In this document: in pieces, positions 22,166 through 33,842 of the stretch
Position numbering within the stretch: the stretch's first letter is position 1
Layout of the letters: each line of letters starts with the position of its first letter
Position numbers and translations under genes: made by a program
NCBI RefSeq assembly: GCF_000346465.2
Contig: NC_034010.1
Span: 27,242,643-27,306,642, forward strand
Reading direction: 5' to 3'
Source: Prunus persica
Lineage: Eukaryota > Streptophyta > Magnoliopsida > Rosales > Rosaceae
DNA: 64,000 nucleotides
Notes under the pieces: generated by a model
Told to the model about the DNA's origin: nothing
Databases searched by the model: none
The model's input: only the letters and a program-made list of their open reading frames with translations

Positions 22166-23196
22166 AGGGATTGGTTCAGGACAACGAGAAAAAGCCTGAG
22201 AGGGAAATGGCTCAAAATTGTTGCCCGCCTTTTCTCTCTCAATTTCTCTCTCCCCAAAATGCCCTCCCACCCACCGGCCCCACCCTCTTTTCAATCCTTT
22301 GTTGCCCCGTGGAACTGAGTTCCAGCAATGGGTATTTTCGTAACTTCGACTTAAACGCAATAATTAAGCGCCGCAGGGGTGGGGCCACGACCCATGACTG
22401 AAGCGGAACAACCAAGATTTCTAGCGGGAAAACATTTCCAATCCAAGATAAGAAAACAAATAATATTAATATGAATATTAATCTGATCTTATTTTATTGC
22501 CACCTATATACATGTATACCCTATTAGGAGATGTGATTAATTTTTTCAGGGTATGATAACTAGATTTAAATTCGTGGTATATTCATATAATAAATTAAAA
22601 GAATTTATAACTTAAGGATTTTGAAATCTATCTTTTTAATTTCATACATACCACTCTATTTTTCTTTTATTTCATAATATTTTTATTATCAAGCTATTTC
22701 TTTTGGAATTTTATATTATTCTTTATTCAACATATGACCCATATGTTTTATTTAATTTCATTAGTTCCGTTCTCTTAGACTTCTGGCATCCAAGAGATTT
22801 GTGGTCATCCATACTTAAATTAGATCTAATCAAAAGATTAAAAAGAAAAATAAATTAAAATATATTTTCTTTTACTTTTACTGCATAACATATTAATTTA
22901 ACTTAAACTAGCCTCTTGGGCACATGCTCACGCATGTGCCAATTGGTTTTCTTTATTCTTTTTTTCTTTTATTTTTATAATTAAAAAATGATAATATGGG
23001 TAGTTATGTTCCATAAAATGAGGACCTATTATCTTATTTTGTTTTTAATTTTAATTTTTTTAATTTGAAAAAATATGAATTTACCACATTATCCTTATTT
23101 AATTAATAATTTCAATTCTTAATGTTTAAATTAACCAATGTCATTTTCTGGTATTTTGAATGTTTCACAATTCTCTGCCTGTTGCTTTATATATAT
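22166..23196. other. Gene-free AT-rich DNA left of the MITE pair
   Basis: No gene seen. At about 22763-22812 a half-arm (CTCTTAGACTTCTGGCATCC, then AAGAGATTTGTGGTCATCC) resembles the ends of the MITE family at 23199-23769. Around 22910-22945 a short palindrome-like motif (GCACATGCTCACGCATGTGC) is present. Confidence 0.5.
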
Positions 23197-23198
23197 CA

Positions 23199-23378
23199 GT
23201 CCTGATCTCTTGGACTACAGGGGTCCAAGAGATTTCTGGTCACTCACCTTTGAATTTAAATTCAACGGTTCACTCACTCTTGCACTCCTTTTAAAAAACT
23301 TTTTTGAACTATTGAATTTACATCCAACGGTGGGTGACCACAAATCTCTTGGACTCCTGTGGTCCAAAAGATCGGGAC
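23199..23378. mobile_element. MITE, 180 bp with about 70-bp inverted arms
   Basis: The left arm starts GTCCTGATCTCTTGGACTAC and runs through AAGAGATTTCTGGTCACTCACC. The right end, reverse-complemented, reads GTCCCGATCTTTTGGACCAC and continues AAGAGATTTGTGGTCACCCACC. The arms pair over nearly their whole length with a short central loop, giving a foldback element. Flanks on both sides contain TTTATATATCA-type sequence, which may include the target duplication. Confidence 0.75.
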
Positions 23379-23390
23379 ATTTATATATCA

Positions 23391-23769
23391 GTCCTGATCT
23401 CTTGAACTACAGGGGTCCAAGAGATTTGTTATCACTCACCGTTGCAGCTGAAATGTGAAGCCATCCTTTCAAGCCGTCAAAGATATGAGTGAAAGGCTTC
23501 CGTATTTCACTTCAGTTCCCCATAACCCCATTTGTGTTTGGCAAAGAAAACAATAAGAGCTCGGTTAAAGAATTTTCATAAAACCCTAGAAGAAACCGAT
23601 TGCTACTTCTCTATTCTTAAACCCTGTTGAGAAGTAAAGCGTCTTTCTTTCTTTCTTTATTTCTAAATTAATATATTTTGTAGTAAAAGTAAAAGAAAAT
23701 ATATTTTTTCTAAACTCGTAGATTAGACCATAAGTCTCTTAAACTCCATGAGTCCAAGAAAACGGGACT
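23391..23769. mobile_element. Second MITE of the same family, about 380 bp
   Basis: The left end (GTCCTGATCTCTTGAACTAC ... AAGAGATTTGTTATCACTCACC) is a near copy of the neighbouring MITE. The right end, reverse-complemented, reads GTCCCGTTTTCTTGGACTCA and then TTAAGAGACTTATGGTC. The interior is unrelated to the 180-bp copy. The two elements are only about 12 bp apart. Confidence 0.6.
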
Positions 23770-23954
23770 GTTAATTTCACTATCCAACTTTATAATTTTA
23801 GTCCTCTTCTTGTTTTTTTTTTTGGTTGGACGATAGTCCTCTTGTTGCCTTCCTGCATTGCATTTTATGGCTTCCAATAATTATTTAAAGGCTTATCCTT
23901 CATTTCGATGAAAGTTTTGCATATCGAAAACAACAAAAAAATCAAATGCAATTA

Positions 23955-23986
<32 letters not shown>

Positions 23987-24423
23987 CAAACAATTTAACA
24001 TCAAAAGCTAGAATTCAAATTGTGTATAAAAAAAATTCCTTTTTAAAAAAATTATTTTTTAGTTATAATCAATTGATAAAAATACCCTTAAACTGTAACT
24101 GATGGATTACAACACTTTACAAAATTTAAGTGATTAAATATTAATGACGCATATAACTAAAAGTTCAGATAATATTTATATTAATTTCTCTAACAAAAAT
24201 AAATAAAGAAGCTAATATTGCCCGTTTCAATATGCGAGCTCTGTTTCACCAAGAAAAAGAATATGTGGGCTTGGTTAGTGTATTACTTTCCTCACGGGCC
24301 ACATCGGCCCACCACCTACAATGTCCTTTATAGCCCTACTAGATTACGAAAACAGTGAGTGTAGTATTGACATTTCAGGTTTCATTCATGATCTGATGCA
24401 ATCAATTGTAGAAAGATTTTGTT
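23770..24423. other. Gene-free DNA with a (CT)n run
   Basis: AT-rich, no gene seen. A CT dinucleotide run occupies about 23955-23981. Confidence 0.6.
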
Positions 24424-25051
24424 AGGGGTTGTTTGATGATAACCATTTCAATTTCATTTTTCTGAAAATTGAAAATATGTTTGGTAATAGATTTCATTTT
24501 TAGTTTTTAAAATCACTCTTTTCTTTTTTTCTTTTTTCTTTTTTCTTTTTTAAAATTTTGAAATTGTTTTCAATTTTCAGTTTTCTTTTTCTTTTTTTTT
24601 TTGGTTTCTATTGCATTTATTACTTTTATATCACCACACATGAAATGCACTCTACTTACCAAAACGGTATTTGGGACCTCCCGACTTAGACCCAACTGAT
24701 CGATTCTTGTGTTTGGCCACAGACCCAATCTAAGCCTCGAGAACTACATATCCAAAATTAACAAAAAGAAAAAAATCATCATATTTTCAAAAAATTAACT
24801 ATAAAATATTATGAACTCTTTGTAACATGCACTTTTATTTTATGAACTAAAACTCACAATTTTACCCCCAAAAATTTCATTTCTAAGTTTCACCTGAAAA
24901 CTAAAATCAGTTACCAAATAACTTTTGCTCAGTTTTCACCCTTTTTGAAAATTGAAATTAGTTATCAGACAAGTTTTCAGTTTTTGAAGAACAAAATTTT
25001 AAAATTTAAATTTTAAACTAAAATGGTTGTCAAACGAGCTCTTAAATTTTA
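24424..25051. mobile_element. TIR element, about 630 bp, no transposase
   Basis: The left end reads AGGGGTTGTTTGATGATAAC then CATTTCAATTT. The right end, reverse-complemented, reads AAGAGCTCGTTTGACAACCA then TTTTAG. Subterminal regions repeat GAAAATTGAAA/TTTCAATTTTC motifs in both orientations. The architecture fits a non-autonomous hAT-like MITE; target duplications were not resolved. Confidence 0.5.
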
Positions 25052-27039
25052 CTTTTTGGGCTGTTTTGGCTAAGCTATGTTTTTTCTTTAGTTTGGTGAG
25101 TATTTATATGTAGACACACATTATAATATGAATGAATTGGTAACGACAAGTTGGTTTTGGTTAATTTAAGAGAATTCTTTTATAGGATCATGACATTGTT
25201 ATGTGGTGTTACAATTCATCCATGATATAACATATGTATTTTTTAATTAATAATATACTATTGATTGGAAAAGTATCAATTTTAGTCTTTCCATTTTCAA
25301 GAGTATTTTAAAAATGGAAAAATCATTATTAAAAAAAAATTCTCACCTTCCCTTATCCCATGTGCATCACCGGCGGCTCCAACCAACCCCGCCCACTTTG
25401 AAATGCATTCCCCCTTCCCTCTTCACATCCCCTTCCTCCATTCTCCCTTTCCTCTTTTCCTTCCTCCTTCTCTATGTACCATGGAACACCTACCCGTCAC
25501 ACACAAATTGCCTCAGCCCACCCAAATAGACTCCACATTTTTCTTCTTCTTTTTTCTTTTTGGAATTTTTTCATTTGCATATTGAAAATTTGTGGAGAGA
25601 GAGAACGTGGGGTCCTATGCGATGTATTTTTGAGACGGGTAGGGTTGGGGTGGGGGAGAAAAGGAGAGAGATGTCTCTTTTTTGGCTCTTTTTTTTTTCC
25701 CTTGAAAATGGAAAAATTAAAATACTCTTAAAATGGATGGAAAATTGGATGGTGTTTAAAGTCAAATGACAAATCATGAATTTTGAAAAATTAAAATGAC
25801 ATTTCTCTTAAAAAAAATTTTAGGATCACAAATTAAAACTGTAAAAAAAAGTTTAGGGGATATTTCTTTAAAAATCCCTTATATAATGTACTCTTTATTA
25901 GAAACGTATCCACCATGTCGCCCAAGTATTTTCTTTAATTCGGACCCAATTTGTAATATTATACTAGAACAAACAAGAATTTGCATCATTTCCCACATTG
26001 CAACTGGTAGAGGTGGAGATCCAAGAGCACTGTCACGCACGCACTCATGGAGACAACCAAACGTGGACTCACCACTTATCCTTTCTGGAAGAGAACTTTA
26101 ATTTTGTGGGTGCAATAATATTATCTTCCAAATCCACAACCGCATAACAATTGGGGCAAACTCTGCAACACCATTTTCTTTTTTAATCAAGAACCTTGTG
26201 TGCGAAAAAGAACGACAGGCTTTTTGCATATGCATGCAGCAGGTGCCTCTAAGAGATGCATGTTCCACATGATCAAAAAGTAAAAAATATGCGTGCTAAA
26301 ATGTCCAAACAAAAATTTTCTAGTTAACCAAATCGTGATTTAAGCTAAAACTTCAGCTCTTTGGCTAGCTCATACAAATCTATGCATCATATTGATCTTT
26401 AAGATTGTCGATACAAATTACTGCCGGAGTTTATATATTTACAGTCTAACAACATAAACATCGGTTTCTATCAATCTTACACATCTTCCTCCTCCAATTA
26501 GTGAATCTACTTTATGCCTTTGGTAATGGCAATATATAAATAATTTATTTTAGACACATGGGTATGGTGGAGGATCAAGTTTATACATACAGAATCTTAT
26601 AAAGTAAACTAAAATGGTGTTGACTTTGAATAACTTTAATTTATACAAAGAAGTTTTTTTAAAGTTGAGATAATATTTAGTCACCCTTTTACAACGGAAA
26701 GTCAAATCTCTTGCTTCAACAAATAATCACCTCCAGGAATTTTTAAGAGGCCAATGGCCAATGTTAATGATGGAAAACTTATTGCTTCAGAAAATGGAGA
26801 AGGTCCGTCACGTATATGATATATCACAGGAAACCGTGTTCCCAATTAAATTTAAAGTCAAGATCAAATGGCAGTATGTATGTCATTTTCGCTTTCCCAT
26901 TCAATCATGGAAGTGGTCTGGTCTTCTCAGCCAACTAGCTAGCAAGTGCAAATAAGAAAAAAAAGGGATGATGCGTTTGGTTTTGTGGCTTTAGTGCTTG
27001 CCAGTTTCTCATTTGGAAGAGACAATCAACTGGCATATC
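25052..27039. other. Gene-free AT-rich DNA
   Basis: No gene supported. Two opposed motifs, TTTTCAAGAGTATTTTAAAAATGG (about 25295) and AAATTAAAATACTCTTAAAATGG (about 25713), suggest another degraded foldback element of about 450-600 bp. Remaining open frames are short and low complexity. Confidence 0.5.
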
Positions 27040-27165
27040 AAATCAAAGATATATACTTTCACACATTATACTTTAATTTAATCTAAACTACGAAGAGGGG
27101 GATTCGAACTCGGGTGCAGAATGAGAACACACTCGCTCTAGCCAACTTGAGTAATATGCGATTGA
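27040..27165 (-). mobile_element. tRNA-derived SINE candidate
   Basis: Read on the minus strand, the sequence contains AAGTTGGCTAGAGCG (A-box-like), then, about 30 bases later, CGAGTTCGAATCCCC (B box; consensus GTTCRANTCC), followed by CTCTTCGTAGTTTAGATTAA and an AT-rich tail. The spacing and order match the 5' pol III promoter part of plant SINEs. It lacks the full tRNA fold (no acceptor stem pairing), so a tRNA gene is excluded. Confidence 0.6.
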
Positions 27166-28408
27166 TTAACTTCAACCAACAGCAATTATCTGATGTTAAA
27201 GCACTCCAAACTCCAAATCATAATATAAATTCAAGACTCTATTATTAAGAGGAGGAATAAGTGAAAGTGGAAGTAAATGACTTTTTCTTTTCCCTCTAAA
27301 ACTTCCAAAGTCTTTGTGTGTATGTGAAAGCTACCCTTCACCTAAAATCTCTCCGCTTTGCTTGCTTCCATGACTCTTTTTTTCCCATGTCCTTTCTTTC
27401 CCCTCCACTTGGGTTGAGCATTATTTTCAACTAGCAAATTTATCAAGTATTTTGTAAGTACAAATTGGCATGTCTGAGCTGGCAGTTACTCATCTTTATT
27501 TATATACATGTTTACATCATTCATCCAGAGGCTCACTTCTCAATGACTGCCACCTGCTCCGTTTATCTTTTTCAGGAGAAATGCATCTTTGAAGACAACT
27601 AATGTAATTGCTCAATCATGACATACCTTTTTAGCCTTTTTATAGCTAATCTTTTCACTCCCTTAATTCCTAACTTCCTGGAGGCCCAAACACTCAAGAG
27701 GGTAAATTATTTTTTTACCTTGGGAAAAAAGTTTCCTTTTCACCACAACTTTGTGCAGGTCAAGAAGACTGATGGGAAAAGATGGAAAAAAGTTCCTTCA
27801 GCTCTGTCTGTGTTTGTTTGCTTCATTTTATATGTGAAGAAAAAGTCATGAGGGGAAAACGACTGGCTGATTGATACATTTGGGTCCAGATAAATTAAAT
27901 TTTTTTTGAGCCAGGTCCCAGGATATTGTTGGCCAGCAGCAACGCATGAATTAAATAACAGAGAATTTGTGTTTCAGATTAGCAAAATAATAAAACTTAA
28001 ATAACCGACAGATCATTTTTAAACCGTAATGGAGGTACAAATGTTTGTTGCTGCTCCTATTCAGTGACAAAAACTCCATTTCCAAAGATATCTTTTTGTT
28101 AGGACGGCTGCCCTTAATTATTTACTTCAACATGTCTAGCATATGAGTGCAGCACACGAAAAGCTGTGTGAAAGTGACTCCATAGGTTGCCAAGTGGTAT
28201 GTGATTTTGGTTGCTCCAAAAATATGACATACTGGTGATGCTTTTAGCAATGTAAATGGTAAATCCGAGTGCATAAAAGAAGACTGATTTTTATCTATTT
28301 ATGTATATAGGTACATGTATATTTGAATGAGCGCATGGATTAGAACGAAAGCAAAAAACCATGCCTGCAGCAGCAAGTTAATTAAAGTATTTCAAGTCCA
28401 CTAACCAT
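27166..28408. other. Gene-free DNA upstream of MES17
   Basis: No gene seen. The segment around 28095-28210 (TTAGGACGGCTGCCCTTAAT ... GCTGTGTGAAAGTGACTCCA) has a diverged copy downstream of MES17 near 30735-30830, so the MES17 promoter region took part in a local duplication. Confidence 0.55.
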
Positions 28409-28409
28409 G

Positions 28410-28475
<66 letters not shown>

Positions 28476-28490
28476 GAGAGGGAGAGAGAG
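28409..28490. repeat. (TA)n(GA)n compound microsatellite in the MES17 leader
   Basis: About 10 TA repeats followed by about 30 GA repeats with single interruptions (GACAGAG, GGGAG). It ends about 70-100 bp before the MES17 start codons, so it is probably within the 5' UTR or core promoter. Confidence 0.95.
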
Positions 28491-28561
28491 AAGTGGGCAG
28501 GCAGAAAAAAAAACTAAAGGGCTTGGAGGAGAGGGTGTGGGGAAAGAGAAGCAGGGCATTG

Positions 28562-30460
28562 ATGCTGGAAAAGGGAGAGCAGGAAACCATGGTAGAGGAG
28601 CTAAATAACAATTTGAAGGAAGTACCACAACAAGTAACCTTCAACTTGAAGACTACTGATCACTTTGTGCTGGTTCATGGCATAAGTGGAGGGGCTTGGT
28701 GTTGGTACAAAATCAGATGCCTCATGGAGAATTCAGGCTACAAGGTTTCTTGCGTTGATCTTAAAAGCGCCGGGATCGACCAATCCGATGCGAATTCAGT
28801 CTTTTCTTTTGACGATTACAACAAGCCACTGCTGGACTTGTTGTCTGCTCTGCCTGAAAATGAACAGGTCTTTGCTTTGGTTTGGTGATTAATTTTCTTT
28901 CCCTTTGTTTAATTATTTGGAAACATGGATTAGCGGATTGTTTTATCAACTTAAGTAACTTGTTTTGCAGGTAATATTGGTAGGGCACAGCGCTGGAGGG
29001 CTCAGCGTAACCCATGCCACTCTCATGTTTCCAAAGAAAATCAGATTAGCAGTGTATGTTGCAGCAACAATGCTGAAACTTGGCTACTCAACTGATCAAG
29101 ATATCAAAGATGTAATTACTGCTTTTATCTCAATCTGATTTGTTTGAATTGCATCATGTTCTTAGAAAATTTGACATGGGAAACAAGTTTGAGCAGCCAT
29201 GCATGGCAGCTTGGCTGCTTGAATTGGTTGGAAATTAGTAAAGATCGTTGCAGTTAGTAAGATCCCAATGCTGGCAATGGTGTGTGAAATGCAGAGAAAG
29301 ATGGCTCATGGCTGCCAACTGTCTTCACAGACAAAAATAGTTGTTAAGCCTCGCCTTATCTCTTAAGAAAACATTAATTATACTACTTAGTCTCATTAAT
29401 TATCCAAAATTACTACAAATGCAAACTAATTAGATTTTGTTAGTAATTTCAGTGTTTTATTATTATTATTTTTTTTATCAGAAAGCAATCATATCTTCAA
29501 TAATTTGGGCAATTTTTTTGTCAGCATGATATACTTTACTATACATTTCAATCTGGCCCCCAATGATTGAGACGGGACCAATTATTTTTCTGATTATAAT
29601 AATTATTTAATGTTTATGTGAAACAGGGGGTGCCTGATTTATCTGAATTTGGTGACATATATGAGTTAGGGTTTGGATTGGGATCCAATAAACCTCCAAC
29701 AAGCGCCATGATCAAGAAAGAATTCCAACGAAAAATCATATACCAAATGAGTCCTCAAGAGGTATATAAACAAACCCTTGATCACGGCCTTTTAAATGTA
29801 TCTGTACCTATGTTTTTGGTGGTTGGTTGGTGGGCACTTGGCACTTTGTTTTTGCATAGTCCTTTTGCTTTGCTGTTGAAGCAAATTGGATGGTCATCAA
29901 TATGTGCATCACATCACATTCAATCCTTCACTTCACATTGATGTACTTGCGAATATACATCTCATATACATACATGTTAGGATTTTGCTAAGATTAATCT
30001 CCCGTTCAAGGGTTTTATATGATCACAAAAATTAGTCGGACATACGTGAACGATTAACCATAGCATAACTCATGCATGGATTTTGCTAAAAGCAAACTCT
30101 CATACGGGCATTTCACATAATCACAAAATTAATCATAGCATAACTCCTGTATGTTAATTAGAAGCCTTTTTGTGTTCTCAGGATTCGACACTAGCTGCCA
30201 TGCTGTTGAGGCCTGGACCGCTCCTAGCAATAACGACAGCCCGTTTTGAGGAGAAGGACGAGGTTGAGAAAGTGCCTCGTGTTTACGTGAAAACGTTGCA
30301 TGATCGTGTCGTAAAACCAGAGCAACAAGATTCGATGATAAAGAGGTGGCCACCATCTGAGGTGTATGTTTTGGACAGTGACCACAGTCCCTTCTTCTCC
30401 ACCCCATTTTTGCTTTTTGGCTTCCTTGTAAAAGCAGCAGCTTATGGTGGGCTTAAATAG
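28562..30460 (+). CDS. MES17: Methyl-IAA esterase, alpha/beta hydrolase (MES17 type)
   Basis: Four exons: 28562 (or 28589)-28867, 28971-29111, 29627-29761, 30182-30460. From the second ATG, which has the strong context AACCATGG, the product has 277 aa, against 276 in Arabidopsis MES17 (At3g10870); the first ATG adds nine residues. MES17 hydrolyses methyl-IAA back to free auxin, undoing the IAMT1 reaction. Numbering from the second ATG: oxyanion/HG region FVLVHGISGGAWCWYK, nucleophile Ser100 in VGHSAGG, Asp226 in KTLHDRVVKPEQQ and His253 in DSDHSPFFS. All three triad residues are present. The stretch GVPDLSEFGD(I)YELGFGLGS matches MES17 specifically, rather than the salicylate esterases. Intron positions are all phase 0. 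A broken partial copy follows downstream. Confidence 0.94.
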
Positions 30461-30714
30461 TTGCTAGAAAGCCTAGGAGAATATATGGGTGTGCCCTTTT
30501 TTTTTTTTTTTTGGTTGTAATTTTTGGCAACCATTGATAACAGAACAAGGAATAAGAACATACAAAATGTTCATTAGTTGGACAAGACATTTGAGAAGTA
30601 TACTTGTTGCTCTACAAGCTTGAATGCTAAACCGTTATGGATTAAAATTACGATAACTGAAACTATAGAGATCAAAGTGGTGCTTTGCCTAAACTACACT
30701 TTATCCCGTTTCCG
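30461..30714. other. 3' flank of MES17
   Basis: Contains the 3' UTR of MES17 and a poly(T) stretch at about 30498-30513. Nothing else is seen. Confidence 0.5.
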
Positions 30715-30960
30715 AAGATAAATATATTTTTTGGGTTAGGACTGCCTACTACGTACTAAATTTCACCATGTGCGGCATACCAAACGCTGTGTGAAAATGA
30801 CTTGACATGGTGCCACTGCCAACTGTTGTGTGACTTTGTTGAATATTTGATGGGGGAAAAGTGATGAGGAAACCATAGTAGAGGAGATTAATAATTTGAT
30901 TGAAATGACAGAAGTGCCCTTGAAGATACACTTTCACTTTGTAAATAATGGCACAAGTTT
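30715..30960 (+). pseudogene. Truncated duplicate of MES17 upstream region and exon 1
   Basis: The segment repeats the MES17 promoter motif (GGGTTAGGACTGCC, then GCTGTGTGAAAATGACT) and then the first coding bases: GAGGAAACCATAGTAGAGGA against AGGAAACCATGGTAGAGGAG in MES17. The start codon is ATA in this copy. Similarity continues through ACTTTCACTTTGTA (the HFVL region of MES17) and fades by about 30960. No later exons follow. Confidence 0.65.
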
Positions 30961-31253
30961 AATTAATAGAAAGGAAGAGAATCACATTTATTTATTTTTC
31001 ATTTGATATTGTAAGCACATCTTTATTATTACCTTTTATTTCATCCCTGCACTCCACAGCTGCTGTTGGTCAGGACTTATTACAAGTAATTACTTGGAAA
31101 ATTTATTTATTTATTTTTCCAAAAAGACACAGTGTGAGAAAAATGTGTTCTAACATGGTAACTATAAACCCCATCAATGGGGGAGACACATTTTATTAGA
31201 CACAACACAAAAAGACACTCATAATTTCCTGAAATGAGATCAAATCAGAACAT

Positions 31254-32939
31254 CTAGACCATTTCCATTTCACCATCTGCAACTTTGTCTTTGCCATTGT
31301 CAACATTGGTAGCTTCTGTTGCCTTGTCATCTGCATTGTTAATGGCCGTGACCCCATTGCCTCCAAGATCATTGTCCTCTCCAGAAATCTCCTCAAGCGA
31401 CCTGCCCTTTGTTTCTGGCACCAAGAAAGTGAAGAAGAAACCAAGCAAATTAACCACAGCAAGCGCTATGATTGCCTTCCGGATGCCTTCGAGTTGATGA
31501 GTGTAACTCTGCAGCACAAATGCAGCAAGTATAGCCCCTGCTTTTCCTGCTGCAGCTGATATACCGTGGCATGTGGACCGGAACCTTGCCGGGAAAAGCT
31601 CAGCCGGCACAATGAAAGTTGTGCTGTTGGGTCCAAAGTTTGCAAAAAACAAGGTCAGGCCAAAGAGAAGGGTGAACAAGTTAGTGCGACCCTTGCAGAA
31701 GTCGAAGGTGGAATTTGGGTCCTTACACTTCTCTCCCCTAAGTACCCCATATTTATATCCAAGAACTGCCATGAAAATTGACATCAGTAAAAACCCTCCA
31801 AGCTGGATTGGCTTTCTTCCAATCTTGTCAATGAGGAAGACAGTAAACCAGTAACCAGGAACTGTTGCCGCAAGTGCTATTAACAGCATTGCTTTGGAGA
31901 GCAAGTACACTTCTTCTATTGCATTCATTGTTGATGCCTTTGGTAAAAGCCCGCTTGCAGGGTAAACATCTTTCTGAGTGAGCTGTAGGCTGTAGAAGGC
32001 AATGTCTAACAAGAACCAGGTGCTGGAGGTGCCAAGAAGATGGAGGCCATGCCTCCTAAGAAACTCCCTAGAAAACAGCCCATATGAGGAATTAGGATCA
32101 ACTAGGACCTTGGAATCAGAATCTCCATTGACAGCAGCAACAGGAATGTCTTTTTCAAGCACTTTGGCCATATCTGCTTTAGCCTTCTCATGGTCTCCTT
32201 CAACCAAAGCAGTGTACCTTGCAGTTTCAGGCATTTTTGATCTCCAATAAAAGGTCAGAGCAGCTGGGACAGCACCAAACATGAGCACAATCCGCCAAAC
32301 AAAATCGCCTTCTGGCTGAGTAGACAGCACTTGATTGACATTAAACTTATCAGCTGGGAAAGCTTGCAAGAATACCTTGGACACAAGCATGGCTACAGCT
32401 CCTGCAACCAATATGCCAATTCCTTGCATGGCAAACACAGCAGCAACGAACCCGCCTCGGGTTTTTTGGCTGGAATATTCGGACATTATGACAGCTGAGA
32501 GGGGATAGTCCCCTCCAATCCCAAATCCGAGCCAGAAGCGAAAAAAGCAGAGAGTTGTAACAACGCCTTGAGCAGAGGAGCCAAAGGAAAGGCCAGAGGC
32601 CAGAGCACAGCCCACCATAGTGACTAAGGTGATACCATAAACTTTTTTCCTACCAAGTTTATCTCCAAGCCAGCCAAAGAAGAGTTGCCCTGCTAGGGTT
32701 CCAAACAAAGCAACCCCAGTTATTGCATTGTTGATCTGATTAGGCAGAGCACCAGGACTGTTCGTAGAAGGGTCATAGTAGTAAAGGCGCCCTATAAGTT
32801 TCGTGACGGCGGTGATGCAGAAAAGGTCATAAGCATCAGTGAAAAATCCCATACCAGCAATGACAATTGCCTTGTAATGGTAGAGTTGGGTTTTGGCATT
32901 GTCAAGAGATGAGAAGATGGATTCTTTTCCAACTGCCAT
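31254..32939 (-). CDS. PHT1: High-affinity inorganic phosphate transporter, PHT1 family
   Basis: Single exon, 561 aa, ATG at 32939 (the upstream open frame starts without ATG). PHT1 proteins are plasma-membrane H+/phosphate symporters of the major facilitator superfamily with 12 membrane segments. Visible features: the first MFS half with [14 protein letters not shown] (the loop 2-3 motif), the PHT1 signature region [20 protein letters not shown] (Thr of the usual SATIMSE is Val here), a long hydrophilic central loop ([21 protein letters not shown]), and the second half with [32 protein letters not shown] and [13 protein letters not shown]. The acidic C-tail is extended. Length fits the family (about 520-560). 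The gene is intronless, as several PHT1 genes are. The exact paralogue (PHT1;4 or other) cannot be set by eye. Confidence 0.93.
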   Translation of the reverse strand: MAVGKESIFSSLDNAKTQLYHYKAIVIAGMGFFTDAYDLFCITAVTKLIGRLYYYDPSTNSPGALPNQINNAITGVALFGTLAGQLFFGWLGDKLGRKKVYGITLVTMVGCALASGLSFGSSAQGVVTTLCFFRFWLGFGIGGDYPLSAVIMSEYSSQKTRGGFVAAVFAMQGIGILVAGAVAMLVSKVFLQAFPADKFNVNQVLSTQPEGDFVWRIVLMFGAVPAALTFYWRSKMPETARYTALVEGDHEKAKADMAKVLEKDIPVAAVNGDSDSKVLVDPNSSYGLFSREFLRRHGLHLLGTSSTWFLLDIAFYSLQLTQKDVYPASGLLPKASTMNAIEEVYLLSKAMLLIALAATVPGYWFTVFLIDKIGRKPIQLGGFLLMSIFMAVLGYKYGVLRGEKCKDPNSTFDFCKGRTNLFTLLFGLTLFFANFGPNSTTFIVPAELFPARFRSTCHGISAAAGKAGAILAAFVLQSYTHQLEGIRKAIIALAVVNLLGFFFTFLVPETKGRSLEEISGEDNDLGGNGVTAINNADDKATEATNVDNGKDKVADGEMEMV

Positions 32940-33842
32940 GGCTGGAGTTGTGTTTTTTTTCGAGACTGAGTGAAAGGAGCTCAAGAAGTGTTTGCTAAGG
33001 AAATGAGCGATTATTTAAGAAGATCAAGGGGGCGGATGTTCCCCTGTTTTGATTGAAACTTTGACAGATATTCCATCGCTAGAATTTCAAGAAAATCCCA
33101 TTGTGATTAACGGCTAACTTGTCTGAAAGCCAGTTCGGATATTGGTTTATCCTCTGATTTGTTAATTCCTAGAGCTAGAAGGATTTAATATCTGGACAAG
33201 AACAAGGACAATGACTAGTTTTCTCTCCATCTCTTTGTCTCTTCCTGTCTTTTGCTGTAAGTCAAATTTTATTTTCTATGCTGCCTTAGATGTTTATGAT
33301 CGATGCACCGGTTCCCTTCTAGGAGGATACAATTGTCAAAGCTGAACAGATACATAGTTCGAGCAATCTTGACACACAAGAAATGTATATAATTGTATGT
33401 ATAAATTGTTGTTTCTTCATGCTCCATACAAATTCTCTCCATAATGTTGACTTTTGTCTGAATGCTATTATCTTATCATTTTCCGTAGCCTGCAAATCGA
33501 GTTTAATATTGACTTTAACCTGAGTTGCCTCTGTGTCTCGGAAAATCTGTGTCAAGAGTTGTCTTCTGTTTTGAGTTCCCAACTTTTGGTTTTCTTTTAC
33601 CCTAAAAAAGATATTAATTATCGGATGTCTTTGCTTTGAAATCCAATGCTCCTGTATCTGGACCTGTCGCACAGAAGATCTCAAAATTCTCTGATATGAT
33701 GATATATGACCATGCAATGATTTGATAACCAGTTAGCATGGACATCATTTTAATTACATGTTGAGACCAGATTGATTTTCATGAGATTAATATCCCAACC
33801 AAAAAAAGAAAAAAAGAAAAGAAAATGATCATCACAAAAGAG
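32940..33842. other. PHT1 promoter side and 3' flank of the thioredoxin-like gene
   Basis: No gene seen. The first 300 bp upstream of the PHT1 start contain GGATATTG and AGATATTC but no perfect PHR1-binding P1BS (GNATATNC). The remainder is AT-rich. Confidence 0.5.

Noticed and set aside
32940..33200. P1BS (PHR1-binding) site upstream of PHT1
   Set aside because: Near matches GGATATTG and AGATATTC do not fit GNATATNC.
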